A stretch of DNA of 37,421 bases from NCBI GenBank assembly GCA_944381085.1, contig CALWJX010000024.1, forward strand, positions 1 to 37,421, written 5' to 3'. Positions within the stretch are counted from its first letter, which is position 1. Each line of letters opens with the position of its first letter. Below the pieces are notes generated by a model. That model did no database searches. It was not told the DNA's origin and was given only the letters and a program-made list of their open reading frames with translations. Shown here in pieces: positions 25,828-33,858 of this stretch. The position numbers were made by a program, and so were the translations under genes. The DNA comes from an uncultured Clostridia bacterium (GTDB taxonomy: Bacteria > Bacillota > Clostridia > Oscillospirales > CAG-272).

Positions 25828-26574
25828 TTACTTATCCGGAGTTTTACCGACGGCGGCATACACAATCCTTGCCGCGCCGGCTTTCTTAAGCAGTTCGCCG
25901 GCATAACCGACAGTAGCCGCGGTCGTGACAAGGTCGTCTGTAATAACCACATTTCTGTTTTTAAATCTGTCTTCCGAGTGTCTTGCGATCCGGATATGTT
26001 TTCTCGCATTTTCAATTCTTGATTTCGCGTCGAGCGTTTTCTGTTCCTTGCCGCCTTTGCGGGCAAACAGCCGCACGGCGCCGGATTTTACTCCGCATGT
26101 TTTCGCCAGAAGGTCTGCCAAACGTCTGCCTTGGTCAAATCCGTTCTGAGCGATTGCCTTGCCACGTCTCGGGACCCATGTAAACACACATTCGTCCGGA
26201 CATATATTCAACTCCGACAAAACCCCGCACAGGCTCACGGCAAGCTCGTCCGCGACAAACTCAAATATTCTCACGTCGTCAACATGCTTCATCGTGTAAA
26301 TGACGTTGTTCTGCACCTTCTCTTTTTCCGGCCGGTAAAACACAAGCTTTGCCAGCCTGTCGCCTGTTTTAAGCTCGGGCAGACAGCCGCACAAAGCCGC
26401 GGGCTTTGAACAATCCGGACAAAGCTCCGATTTCGCGTTGTTCCACGCCGCAAGACACAGGTCGCACATGCAGTCCGATTTTAAATTTGCCCCGAAAGGG
26501 TCAAGCAAAGTCCGGCACGAAGCGCACCGGGGCACAAAAAATATATTTCTCGCGGTTCTGAACAGTTTCTTCAT
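25828..26574 (-). CDS. comF: ComF-family phosphoribosyltransferase-like protein
   Basis: ComF proteins act in natural DNA uptake. The 248-residue protein has an N-terminal zinc finger with paired cysteines (CASC, CDLC, CPDC, CGC within residues 17-64). The phosphoribosyltransferase-like domain shows WVPRRGKAIAQNGFDQGRRLADLLA and the PRPP-loop-type motif RNVVITDDLVTTAAT, where T-T-A-A replaces the usual T-G-A-T. I choose ATG 26574 over the TTG nine bases upstream; neither has a clear ribosome site. It follows recD2 by about 50 bp, and pairing a DNA helicase with a DNA-uptake gene is functionally plausible. Confidence 0.9.
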   Translation of the reverse strand: MKKLFRTARNIFFVPRCASCRTLLDPFGANLKSDCMCDLCLAAWNNAKSELCPDCSKPAALCGCLPELKTGDRLAKLVFYRPEKEKVQNNVIYTMKHVDDVRIFEFVADELAVSLCGVLSELNICPDECVFTWVPRRGKAIAQNGFDQGRRLADLLAKTCGVKSGAVRLFARKGGKEQKTLDAKSRIENARKHIRIARHSEDRFKNRNVVITDDLVTTAATVGYAGELLKKAGAARIVYAAVGKTPDK

Positions 26575-26625
26575 TTTAATCAATCAGCGGTTCAAGCCTT
26601 CAAAGGGCTACCAAAATATCTTTAT

Positions 26626-28860
26626 TTAATCTTCCAGCCTTTGTTTAAGACAGGTATATCTCTGCGCGAGCCTGTTATTCGAGACCATTCGCTCGGCTAT
26701 CTCGGCTTTTCCCACCAGAATAACCATCTTCTGCGCCCTTGTGACCGCCGTGTAAAACAGATTTCTCGTCAGCAGAACCGACGGCGCGCTGTACAGCGGG
26801 AAAATCACTATCGGATACTCCGAGCCCTGACTTTTATGGACCGTAACGGCATAGGCAAGGTCAAGCTCGTCAAGCATGGAAAAATCATAATCCACATGCC
26901 TGTCGTCAAACAAAATCTCCATATTCTGATTGAGATTGTCAATCTTAAGAATAATGCCTATATCTCCGTTGAACACACCTGTGCCGAAAATCTCGCCGCC
27001 GCGGCGCCATTCAAGCTCATAATTGTTTTTTGTCTGCATCACCCTGTCGCCCTCACGGTACACACGGTCGCGGATTTTATGCTCTTTCTTTTTCTTTTCC
27101 GGAGGATTCAATGCATCCTGGAGCATTACATTGAGGTTGTCGGTGCCTATTCCGCCCTTCCGCGACGGAGAAATCACCTGTGTCCCGTTCACGGCAAGTT
27201 CTCCGTAGGTTCTGGGGAGTCTGTTTTTGCAAAGATCGGTTACGGTCAGCATAATATCGCGCTCCGAAACTCTCGGCAAAAAGAAAAAATCGTTGTCCTT
27301 TATGTCAAGTCTCGGCGTCTGTCCGTTGTTTATAAGGTGAGCGTTCGTTACTATAAGCGATTTTTCCGCCTGTCTGAATATCTGCGTAAGCTTTACCGTA
27401 GAAAATCTCCCGCTGTCCAACAGGTCCCTCAGCACGTTTCCCGCGCCCACGCTGGGCAGCTGGTCTGCGTCTCCGATAATTATAAGCCGCGCGCCCGGCT
27501 TTACGGCTTTGAGCAAAGACGCCATCAGTGTATTGTCTATCATTGACGCTTCGTCTATAATCAGCGCGTCCTCCTCAAGCAGATTGTTCTCATTCCGCGC
27601 GAAACCCGCCCTGTCGCCTTCCTCGGGCGAATATTCATATTCAAGCAGTCTGTGAATTGTTTTCGCTTCAAACGCGGTTGCCTCGGACAGCTTTTTTGCC
27701 GCCCTGCCGGTCGGAGCGGCAAGCGCCACCTTCATATCCATGCTTCTGAAAATAGCGAGCAATGCCTTTACCACCGTGGTTTTTCCGGTACCGGGTCCTC
27801 CCGTGAGCAGCATTACTCCGCACTCAAGCGCGCTTATAAGCGCTTTTTTCTGCAATAAAGCGTAGGAAAACCCGTTTTTTCGCTCTTCATTTTCTATAAA
27901 AATATTGATATCGGCGTGACTTATCGCCGGGCAGACCTTGTCAAGCAGCAAAAGCTTCTGCGCTATATATTTCTCATTGCCGTATGAAAACCTGTCAAAT
28001 ATGTAGTCGGTTCCCCCGTGCGAAAAGCGCTCAAGCTTTTTCTGTCCGAGCATAAGGTCTATAACCCTGCTTATATCGTCCTCGTCGGCGTTAAGAGTAC
28101 TCACGGTTTCCCGTATCAATTCCCCCCGGGGCAGGCAGACATGACCGCTTTGCGCGGCGCACGACGAAAGCACATATATAATCCCGCTCATATATCTTTC
28201 CTCGGAGGCAAGACCTATGCCCAGCTTTTGCGCCATACGGTCCGCTTTTTCAAACCCTATGCCGTCTATCTCGTCGCACAGCCTGTAGGGATTTGATTTC
28301 GCTATGTCAATCGACGCGATTCCCCATTTTTTATATATTTTAACGGTAAGCGATGCCCCGAAAAATTCCCTGAAAAACAGCATTACCGTGCGTATGCCGG
28401 CTTTTTCTTTAAAATCCTCCGAAATCTGCTTTGCCTTATTCAGACTCATTCCGGGAATATCAGAAAGCCAATCCGGGTGATTTTCAATGACCTCCAGGGA
28501 ATTGTCCCCGAATTCATCGACAATTTTCTGAGCCGTTTTTTTGCCTATTCCCTTGATCGCGCCCGACGACAGGTATCTCAGAATAGACACGGCGTTGAAA
28601 AGAAAATTTCTCTCGTATTGGCTGACCCAAAACTGTCTGCCGTATTTCGGGGTATGCCTCCACTCGCCGTATACAATTATCTGATCGCCCTCGTTTATGT
28701 AGGGCATAATTCCGGTCAGAGTCACGATATCGTCGTCGTCGGTTCCGAGGTCGCAGACCGTGTATCCGTTTTCTTCATTGCAAAAGATGATATGCTCCAC
28801 ACAACCGGAAATTCTGATAAGATCGTCCGTTTCATTCACTATGTCAGGCTTATCATCCAT
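26626..28860 (-). CDS. recD2: RecD2-type ATP-dependent DNA helicase
   Basis: RecD2 is a 5'-3' SF1B helicase acting in repair without RecBC. The 744-residue protein has an N-terminal OB-like region, helix-hairpin-helix elements (KGIGKKTAQKIV, DIPGMSLNKAKQI, EIDGIGFEKADRMA) diagnostic of RecD2 rather than RecD, then the motor: Walker A GGPGTGKTT (about 354-362), APTGRAAKKLSE, Walker B IDEASM (about 436), GDADQLPSVGAG, TQIFRQ and the C-terminal TVHKSQGSEYP and YTAVTRA. GAGGGG lies 7 nt before ATG 28860, so I prefer it over the ATG at 28875. It sits 19 bp after a small membrane protein gene and 50 bp before comF. Confidence 0.95.
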   Translation of the reverse strand: MDDKPDIVNETDDLIRISGCVEHIIFCNEENGYTVCDLGTDDDDIVTLTGIMPYINEGDQIIVYGEWRHTPKYGRQFWVSQYERNFLFNAVSILRYLSSGAIKGIGKKTAQKIVDEFGDNSLEVIENHPDWLSDIPGMSLNKAKQISEDFKEKAGIRTVMLFFREFFGASLTVKIYKKWGIASIDIAKSNPYRLCDEIDGIGFEKADRMAQKLGIGLASEERYMSGIIYVLSSCAAQSGHVCLPRGELIRETVSTLNADEDDISRVIDLMLGQKKLERFSHGGTDYIFDRFSYGNEKYIAQKLLLLDKVCPAISHADINIFIENEERKNGFSYALLQKKALISALECGVMLLTGGPGTGKTTVVKALLAIFRSMDMKVALAAPTGRAAKKLSEATAFEAKTIHRLLEYEYSPEEGDRAGFARNENNLLEEDALIIDEASMIDNTLMASLLKAVKPGARLIIIGDADQLPSVGAGNVLRDLLDSGRFSTVKLTQIFRQAEKSLIVTNAHLINNGQTPRLDIKDNDFFFLPRVSERDIMLTVTDLCKNRLPRTYGELAVNGTQVISPSRKGGIGTDNLNVMLQDALNPPEKKKKEHKIRDRVYREGDRVMQTKNNYELEWRRGGEIFGTGVFNGDIGIILKIDNLNQNMEILFDDRHVDYDFSMLDELDLAYAVTVHKSQGSEYPIVIFPLYSAPSVLLTRNLFYTAVTRAQKMVILVGKAEIAERMVSNNRLAQRYTCLKQRLED

Positions 28861-28879
28861 ATACATACCCCTCATTTGC

Positions 28880-29248
28880 CTAAGACTTTTGTTTTCGGTC
28901 TTCTTTTCCGATAAGATTCCGCCCTCCCGAGCCGATTATCCATTCCGCCCCGTAATTTTCTATAATTTCCCGGTACTCGTCGTAAAGCTCCCCGTGCTCG
29001 CCCATACAGCCGTACATGAGACTTTCGGGAATAATTACGATTATTTTTTTGGTCCTTGTCCTGAAAAGAGCGGTTGCCGCCTGACCGAGATTCTCACTCA
29101 GATTTTCCGCGTCATCCTCACCCGAGACGATAACCGCCGCGGCTATGCAGGACGGCGAAAATATTAACGCGGATATAAGCCTGCACAGGCAATACAAGCC
29201 GAAAACCGCAAGCACCGCCGCGATTACCGTAAGTATAGTCTCACCCAC
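28880..29248 (-). CDS. Small membrane protein of unknown function
   Basis: GGAGGTGA lies 5 nt before GTG 29248, so this is the start; an upstream ATG in frame has no ribosome site. The 122-residue protein has one long N-terminal hydrophobic segment (about residues 3-38, probably one helix or a hairpin), then a soluble acidic-to-basic domain with KKIIVIIPESLMYGCMGEHGELYDEYREIIENYG and a Gly-Ser-Gly-Gly turn near the end. The soluble part has alternating strand/helix character. I do not recognise the family. It sits directly upstream of recD2 in the same orientation and is probably in its operon. Confidence 0.75.
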   Translation of the reverse strand: MGETILTVIAAVLAVFGLYCLCRLISALIFSPSCIAAAVIVSGEDDAENLSENLGQAATALFRTRTKKIIVIIPESLMYGCMGEHGELYDEYREIIENYGAEWIIGSGGRNLIGKEDRKQKS

Positions 29249-29372
29249 AAAAATCACCTCCCCACACGACATTATATGCAAATAAACGTGCGGGGTACTA
29301 ACAATAAGACGGAATGACGACAGCCGGCGTATTTTCAGAAAGTTTTCGCGCTAAAACAATTCTTATATCGGC

Positions 29373-30551
29373 TTATTTCAGCTCAGACAGTTCGCGCGCG
29401 AGATCGGTATGCTCCCACGGCACGTCGATATCCTCACGTCCCATGTGCCCGTATGCCGCGAGGTCGCAGTAAATGGGACGGCGCAAATCAAACCGGCGGA
29501 TAATCGCCGCGGGACGCAGGTCTACCAGATTTAAAATCGCCTTTTCTATCTTTTCCTCGTCAACCTGCGAAGTGCCGAAAGTGTCTATCATCACCGAAAC
29601 CGGCTTGGCGACGCCGATGGCGTAAGCCAGCTGAACCTCGCATTTTTTCGCAAGATTCGCCGCCACAATGTTTTTGGCGAGGTATCTCGCGGCATATGAC
29701 GCGCTTCTGTCAACCTTTGTGGGATCTTTTCCCGAAAACGCCCCGCCGCCGTGACGCGCGTAACCGCCGTATGTGTCCACAATGATTTTCCTTCCGGTAA
29801 GCCCGGTGTCCCCGGCGGGACCGCCTATGACAAACCTTCCGGTGGGGTTTACATATATTTTTGTGTTTTCGTCAAGCAGCTTTTTGTCAATTACCGGCTT
29901 GATGACATTTTCGATTATGTCCTCCCGAATTTTTTCAAGTCCCACGCTGTCGCTGTGCTGTGACGAAACGACGACGGTATCAACCCTTCGCGGCACGTCG
30001 TCTATGTATTCGACGGTCACCTGAGTTTTGCCGTCGGGACGCAGATAGTCGAGCATCCCCGTCTTGCGGACAAAGGTAAGCCTTCTGGCAAGCTTGTGCG
30101 CCAGAGAAATCGGCAGCGGCATCAGTTCCCTTGTCTCATCGCAGGCAAACCCGAACATAATGCCCTGGTCTCCCGCTCCGGTGTCAAGCCCGTCCGAGTT
30201 CTCGCCGTTTTTGGCTTCAAGCGACTTATCGACTCCGAGCGCGATATCGGGAGACTGCTCGTGAATCGAGCTTACAACGGCGCAGCTGTCGCAGTCAAAG
30301 CCGTACTTTGCCCTTGTATATCCTATCTCTCTGATGGTTTCCCTCACGATATTCTGAATATCCACATAAGCGTGAGTCGTTATCTCCCCCATTACCGTCA
30401 CAAGTCCGGTGGTGCAGAAAGTTTCACAGGCGACGCGGGACATAGGGTCCTGTCGCAGAATCTCGTCAAGTATCGCGTCCGAGATTTTGTCACAGATTTT
30501 ATCGGGATGTCCCTCCGTAACCGACTCAGATGTAAACAAACGCCTTTTCAT
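29373..30551 (-). CDS. metK: S-adenosylmethionine synthetase MetK
   Basis: MetK makes SAM from methionine and ATP in the cytoplasm. The 392-residue protein shows [21 protein letters not shown] at the N-terminus, [12 protein letters not shown] (methionine/ATP loop) and [17 protein letters not shown] near the C-terminal third, all canonical. The start is ATG 30551: AAAGGA lies 9-10 nt upstream, and the longer frame begins inside that ribosome site. It has its own promoter (30718-30746) and a leader of about 160 nt with a hairpin; I could not recognise a SAM-I riboswitch there. Its length is typical. Confidence 0.97.
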   Translation of the reverse strand: MKRRLFTSESVTEGHPDKICDKISDAILDEILRQDPMSRVACETFCTTGLVTVMGEITTHAYVDIQNIVRETIREIGYTRAKYGFDCDSCAVVSSIHEQSPDIALGVDKSLEAKNGENSDGLDTGAGDQGIMFGFACDETRELMPLPISLAHKLARRLTFVRKTGMLDYLRPDGKTQVTVEYIDDVPRRVDTVVVSSQHSDSVGLEKIREDIIENVIKPVIDKKLLDENTKIYVNPTGRFVIGGPAGDTGLTGRKIIVDTYGGYARHGGGAFSGKDPTKVDRSASYAARYLAKNIVAANLAKKCEVQLAYAIGVAKPVSVMIDTFGTSQVDEEKIEKAILNLVDLRPAAIIRRFDLRRPIYCDLAAYGHMGREDIDVPWEHTDLARELSELK

Positions 30552-30585
30552 ATTTAAACATCCTTTCATAAATACTCAATAATTC

Positions 30586-30617
30586 AAGACATGCGCGCTT
30601 TTATATAAAAATGTCTT
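30586..30617 (-). promoter_or_regulatory. Hairpin in the metK leader
   Basis: AAGACAT (30586-30592) and ATGTCTT (30611-30617) form a perfect 7-bp stem about 20 nt upstream of the metK ribosome site. The rest of the leader has further GC patches (GGTC/GACC, a TCGGCCGA palindrome). It does not match the riboswitch classes I know. Confidence 0.45.
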
Positions 30618-30717
30618 ATCGGCCGACACATGCTCAGCCAATCAACATCAATTCACTTTAAACGACTTAAAACCGGTCAAAACAAAGTCCGACCTTGTAT
30701 TTTTATCATACTTCTAC

Positions 30718-30746
30718 ATTATACATCATTTTCATCACAAAATCAA
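30718..30746 (-). promoter_or_regulatory. Probable promoter of metK
   Basis: TTGATT (30746-30741), 17-bp spacer, TATAAT (30723-30718) on the minus strand, about 160 bp before the start codon. Confidence 0.6.
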
Positions 30747-30840
30747 TAGAATCCGAGACATTTGTAAGGACAAATTAACAAGACCGACGTCCGCGCGCCG
30801 GTGTTTGTCCGGATACCGAAACGCCGCGAGTCTGCCGACA

Positions 30841-30884
30841 AAAAAAACCGCGGCGGGCAAAGGTGAGCTGCTTTACACGCCGCG
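30841..30884 (-). terminator. Rho-independent terminator of rpsT
   Basis: CGCGGCG (30849-30855) pairs with CGCCGCG (30878-30884). On the minus strand the stem is followed by a run of T (30841-30847). It lies about 60 bp after the rpsT stop. Confidence 0.85.
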
Positions 30885-30945
30885 ATTTATCTTCAGCCTC
30901 GCCGTGGGTCGGTGACGAAGCGGTTTTGATTGGTTTTAATTAAAA

Positions 30946-31212
30946 TTATCCCTGCATACTGTTGACAGCTTTTGTAAACTGGCTCTTTTTGCGCGCGGCG
31001 GCATTTTTATGAATAATGCCCTTGGACGCGGCAACATCGACTTTTTTCACGGCAAGCTTATAAGCTTCCTGAGCCGCAGCCACATTTCCCGACTCAACGG
31101 CAGCGTTGAACTTCTTAATTTCGGTCTTCATCGCGGACTTGAACATTTTGTTTTTGAGAGTCTTTGTCTGAATGACCTTTACACGCTTTTTTGCTGATTT
31201 AATGTTCGGCAA
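30946..31212 (-). CDS. rpsT: 30S ribosomal protein S20
   Basis: S20 binds 16S rRNA in the small subunit. The 88-residue basic protein reads PNIKSAKKRVKVIQTK at the N-terminus and ends in KGIIHKNAAARKKSQFTKAVN, the S20 signature. The start is TTG 31212, with GGGAGG 8 nt upstream; the longer frame with an upstream ATG encodes non-S20 sequence. A UUG start is also known for E. coli rpsT, where it takes part in autogenous control, so this may be a conserved feature. It is monocistronic, with a promoter at 31303-31331 and a strong terminator. Confidence 0.95.
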   Translation of the reverse strand: MPNIKSAKKRVKVIQTKTLKNKMFKSAMKTEIKKFNAAVESGNVAAAQEAYKLAVKKVDVAASKGIIHKNAAARKKSQFTKAVNSMQG

Positions 31213-31302
31213 TTTTGTTTCCTCCCTATTGATTTTCATTATGTTGAACGGGCGCCCCACGTCTGAGAGGGTACGTCGGACCTCCGCCGCATACAATAAT
31301 AT

Positions 31303-31331
31303 ATAATATCATATTTTTTGAAAAATTGCAA
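31303..31331 (-). promoter_or_regulatory. Promoter of rpsT
   Basis: TTGCAA (31331-31326), 17-bp spacer, TATTAT (31308-31303) on the minus strand; the leader is about 85 nt. The stretch 31332-31497 is AT-rich and shows nothing else I can support. Confidence 0.65.
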
Positions 31332-31497
31332 GAGGATTTTTGAAAAATTTTCATTCTTTTATCAAAAAATATTTATCCCTGCCTTACAGGCTGAAATCAC
31401 TTCCGCTTAATCGGACGCGGTAAATATATACCGCGTTAAATGTCAGAAAAAGTCGCCCTTATTTTGTGACAAAAAAGTAAATTTTTGTCAAAACATC

Positions 31498-31525
31498 TTG
31501 ACTATTTTTAAGTTTTTGATATAAT
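31498..31525 (+). promoter_or_regulatory. Promoter of the regulator/peptide operon
   Basis: TTGACT (31498-31503), 16-bp spacer, TATAAT (31520-31525), about 55 bp before the TTG start at 31580. Confidence 0.7.
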
Positions 31526-31579
31526 ATTTTTTGGAAAAAATAAGGGGTAAGAATTTTTAAGTTTATAGGAGGTGGAAAT

Positions 31580-32647
31580 TTGTCTAAATTGCTCCTGCTT
31601 AGGGAACCGGGATATGTTTATGACCTTCAATTTGTGTTTTTGTTGCATTTTAATTTTGAACTGTATGTAAAAAATCTTTTCAACGATGAAAAGAAGAAAG
31701 AAAATGTTAAATTTTACAAATATATTCTTGCTTATTTCGGAGACATACCAGATGACTTATATGTTTTTTTTCATGCTCTTCCTTCTACCGAAAGAGCTTT
31801 TTTGCCGAAATATTGCTTCTATACATATCAATGTTATTTTAATACAACATATAATTATGAATTTATGTATAAAAAATTGCAGCAAAAAGATAAACTTGTC
31901 CGTGAATTGCTGAAATTTTATTTTTGTGAACTTGACGATAAAGAAGTTGAAAAATGCATGAATTCTATAGAAGAACTCTTTGCGCTGATAAAAAAATCTG
32001 ATTATTCCAAAGAGGAAAAAATAAAACTATACGAGTTTTTTGTAGAACCTGATCCATATATCGAAATGCTTATGCAGGAAATATCCAAAAAGGAAAAAAT
32101 ACTTTTTGATTATTATAAAAATAATTTTCATAAAGCTTTAGAAGTATATAATCAAACGTCTTTTGAATCTATATACAATGAATTAAGAGATATAATTGAT
32201 ACTACTTTGCCTGAATATAACAATGATGAATACAGTTTTGTATCATATTGTTTATTAAATCATTGTTGCATGTGTTTTTGGTTGCCCAAAGAAGGTATTT
32301 ATTATTTGTTAGGTTATAATTATTCAAGTGTGACCGACGCTGTAAGGAACAGGGATAATAAATGGAGTCTTACGGGATTGGGAAGTACAATTTCTGATGA
32401 AAGTCGTTTAAAAATTTTGAATTTTCTCTTGGAAAAAGGTGAAGCCAACTGTAAAGACATTGAAACTGCTTTGGATATAACAGGATCTACAATATACCAC
32501 CACATAACCGCTATGGTTCGTGCGGGTGTTGTTAATGTAAGAAGCGAAAAAAGAAACATGCTTTATAGTATAAATAAAAATTATTTTGATTCAATGATAA
32601 AAATGCTGGCTGTATACTCAAAAAAGTGGAAAGGTATTATTGTATGA
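31580..32647 (+). CDS. Winged-helix (ArsR-like) regulator with a long N-terminal domain
   Basis: The 355-residue protein starts with TTG after AGGAGGTGG (31567-31575), a strong site. About 260 N-terminal residues form a helical, aromatic-rich domain I do not recognise. The C-terminal ~85 residues are an ArsR-type winged helix: SDESRLKILNFLLEKGEANCKDIETALDITGSTIYHHITAMVRAGVVNVRSEKRNMLYSI. This arrangement (long sensor first, ArsR helix last) occurs in Clostridia, often near transport or peptide genes. Its stop overlaps the ATG of a 39-codon peptide gene (ATGA), implying translational coupling and a shared pathway. The gene is AT-rich compared with rpsT and metK, consistent with acquisition. 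The ligand is unknown; the peptide itself is a candidate. Confidence 0.8.
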   Translation: MSKLLLLREPGYVYDLQFVFLLHFNFELYVKNLFNDEKKKENVKFYKYILAYFGDIPDDLYVFFHALPSTERAFLPKYCFYTYQCYFNTTYNYEFMYKKLQQKDKLVRELLKFYFCELDDKEVEKCMNSIEELFALIKKSDYSKEEKIKLYEFFVEPDPYIEMLMQEISKKEKILFDYYKNNFHKALEVYNQTSFESIYNELRDIIDTTLPEYNNDEYSFVSYCLLNHCCMCFWLPKEGIYYLLGYNYSSVTDAVRNRDNKWSLTGLGSTISDESRLKILNFLLEKGEANCKDIETALDITGSTIYHHITAMVRAGVVNVRSEKRNMLYSINKNYFDSMIKMLAVYSKKWKGIIV

Positions 32648-32763
32648 AAAAAAGCTGGGGAAATCCATCAGTTAATTATTTATCTTTTAAAGAATTATTA
32701 ACACATATAAGCGCAAATGCGGCATCATGGGAAGTAGTCTGCCCTACAACTGTCTTACGTTAA
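32644..32763 (+). CDS. 39-residue peptide, candidate RiPP or signalling-peptide precursor
   Basis: The ATG overlaps the regulator's stop (ATGA), GGAAAGG lies 9 nt upstream, and a strong terminator follows at 32788, so this is very likely a real gene. The peptide begins MKKSWGNPSVNYLSF, where W-x2-P-x-V-x2-L resembles leader motifs of Firmicutes lasso and related ribosomal peptides. It then has a short helix-like KELLTHI, a small-residue stretch ANAAS that could be a cleavage site, and a C-terminal core ending WEVVCPTTVLR with a single Cys. No maturase, peptidase or exporter is encoded nearby, so modification would need enzymes from elsewhere. A secreted signal read by the upstream regulator, or an unmodified regulatory peptide, are alternatives. 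Confidence 0.65.
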   Translation: MKKSWGNPSVNYLSFKELLTHISANAASWEVVCPTTVLR

Positions 32764-32787
32764 TTTCTTTTATGATTATCATTACAC

Positions 32788-32818
32788 AAAAAGCTGACTT
32801 CAATCGGTCAGCTTTTTT
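32788..32818. terminator. Bidirectional terminator
   Basis: GCTGAC (32793-32798) pairs with GTCAGC (32807-32812), flanked by A-run and T-run. It ends the regulator/peptide operon on the plus strand and abuts the stop of the convergent DUF3791 gene. Confidence 0.85.
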
Positions 32819-33020
32819 AACTCTGTTTTGATTCGATATACAGGTCAATATCATTTACTATATAATTCGCTCCGGTAGTGTGCAAAGCTTCGTAAAACGA
32901 CTCAAGATACTCGCATACCGAATATTTATCAAACAGTTCCATGACTTCTTTCCCCGTCAGCCTCTTTTGCCTTTTGTATTCTTCTATGCAAAAGACGATA
33001 AAAGCAAGTTCCCTGCTCAT
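32817..33020 (-). CDS. DUF3791-family protein
   Basis: The 67-residue soluble protein matches the DUF3791 pattern: FCIEEYKRQKRLTGKEVMELFDKYSVCEYLESFYEALHTTGANYIVNDIDLYI. It is all-helical and has no enzyme motif. Its ATG overlaps the stop of the upstream gene (ATGA), so it is translationally coupled as the last member of a three-gene unit. DUF3791 genes are commonly found with DUF3990 genes; I infer an antidote or accessory role, which is not proven. Confidence 0.88.
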   Translation of the reverse strand: MSRELAFIVFCIEEYKRQKRLTGKEVMELFDKYSVCEYLESFYEALHTTGANYIVNDIDLYIESKQS

Positions 33021-33268
33021 GCCATCAAGCCCTCCTCCGGCAATTCAATTTTGCCGGTTTCCTTTTCCGTATTCCATATATTGTATATGGTCAAAGGGCT
33101 GTAATGCCACACCTTTGTCTCTTCTTTTTCAAGCAAGGCATATGTCTCTGACCTGTAAAACGCACTGATTGCGGCTATATCGCTCAGTTTTTTTTCTCTT
33201 ACAATAATGTCAACCACCTGCGGAACAATCGACACGCCGAGCAACGCGGAAAACTTCTCTTCGTTCAT
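33017..33268 (-). CDS. Small protein of the DUF3990/DUF3791 module
   Basis: The 83-residue protein begins [65 protein letters not shown] and ends in an acidic tail. I recognise the [29 protein letters not shown] pattern from small proteins regularly encoded between DUF3990 and DUF3791 genes. There is no catalytic motif. ATGA overlaps at both ends show tight translational coupling, as in toxin-antitoxin operons. It is the best antitoxin candidate of the three by position; this is inference. Confidence 0.78.
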   Translation of the reverse strand: MNEEKFSALLGVSIVPQVVDIIVREKKLSDIAAISAFYRSETYALLEKEETKVWHYSPLTIYNIWNTEKETGKIELPEEGLMA

Positions 33269-33750
33269 CTTCGCCGCACCTCCTCATAGCCTGTGAATTT
33301 CAGATATTTCAATGCTTTTTCGGTTGCAAATACATATTGGTCATACAGTTTCTTGATTTTCAGAGCGGTAAGCGCCTGCTCTTTTGTGTACAATCCCGTC
33401 ATGTAAAGCTGTAACGACTGAAATACATCATCATTTGCCACCGCTCCGATAATCAAATCGTACTTTTTTCCTTTATAAATACCGTTTCTGTTATCTGCCA
33501 CAAAGTCAAGCCACTCTTCATCCGCACCTTTAAATTTTTTTACCTCTAATTTTGCAAAAACTTCTTCGTCTATATCGTAAATATTTACTATCGCACTGCC
33601 GCCACGACGCGTGAAAACCTTTCCGGCAAAATTCTCCGCTTGAGCCTTGTTCGTTGTTGTATAAAATCCAAACCCAAAGTCAAGAAAGCGATTTTGAACA
33701 ATTATCGCAGGTTTTTCCACCTTTACATTACTTCCGTGATAAATTATCAT
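33265..33750 (-). CDS. DUF3990-family protein, ADP-ribosyltransferase-like
   Basis: The 161-residue protein starts at ATG 33750 (GAGAGG upstream); the TTG 15 bases earlier lies inside the ribosome site. The DUF3990 pattern is clear: [41 protein letters not shown], then [14 protein letters not shown], then [16 protein letters not shown]. The spacing of His5 (YHGS), Tyr30 (GFGFYTTTN) and Gln138 (QYVF) is like the H-Y-(E/x) triad of PARP/ART-type transferases (HGT, GxYF, EYxV). That suggests an NAD-dependent ADP-ribosyltransferase fold with a non-Glu third residue. It is the first gene of a coupled three-gene operon, so a toxin role is plausible. Activity is inferred only. Confidence 0.82.
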   Translation of the reverse strand: MIIYHGSNVKVEKPAIIVQNRFLDFGFGFYTTTNKAQAENFAGKVFTRRGGSAIVNIYDIDEEVFAKLEVKKFKGADEEWLDFVADNRNGIYKGKKYDLIIGAVANDDVFQSLQLYMTGLYTKEQALTALKIKKLYDQYVFATEKALKYLKFTGYEEVRRR

Positions 33751-33858
33751 ATATTCGCCTCTCAATTAATAATCTTATTTTTCTCTTTGGGCACGACGTT
33801 TCTTTATTTTCTGTTTTTTCTCTCAAAAATATTAAAAAGACCGGCTTATAAATAAAAA

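Noticed and set aside
26641..27546. Plus-strand open frame of 301 codons antisense to recD2
   Set aside because: It lies opposite the conserved RecD2 C-terminal motor domain and shows no motifs.
30552..30746. SAM-I riboswitch upstream of metK
   Set aside because: The conserved SAM-I segments are not visible; only an unclassified leader is reported.
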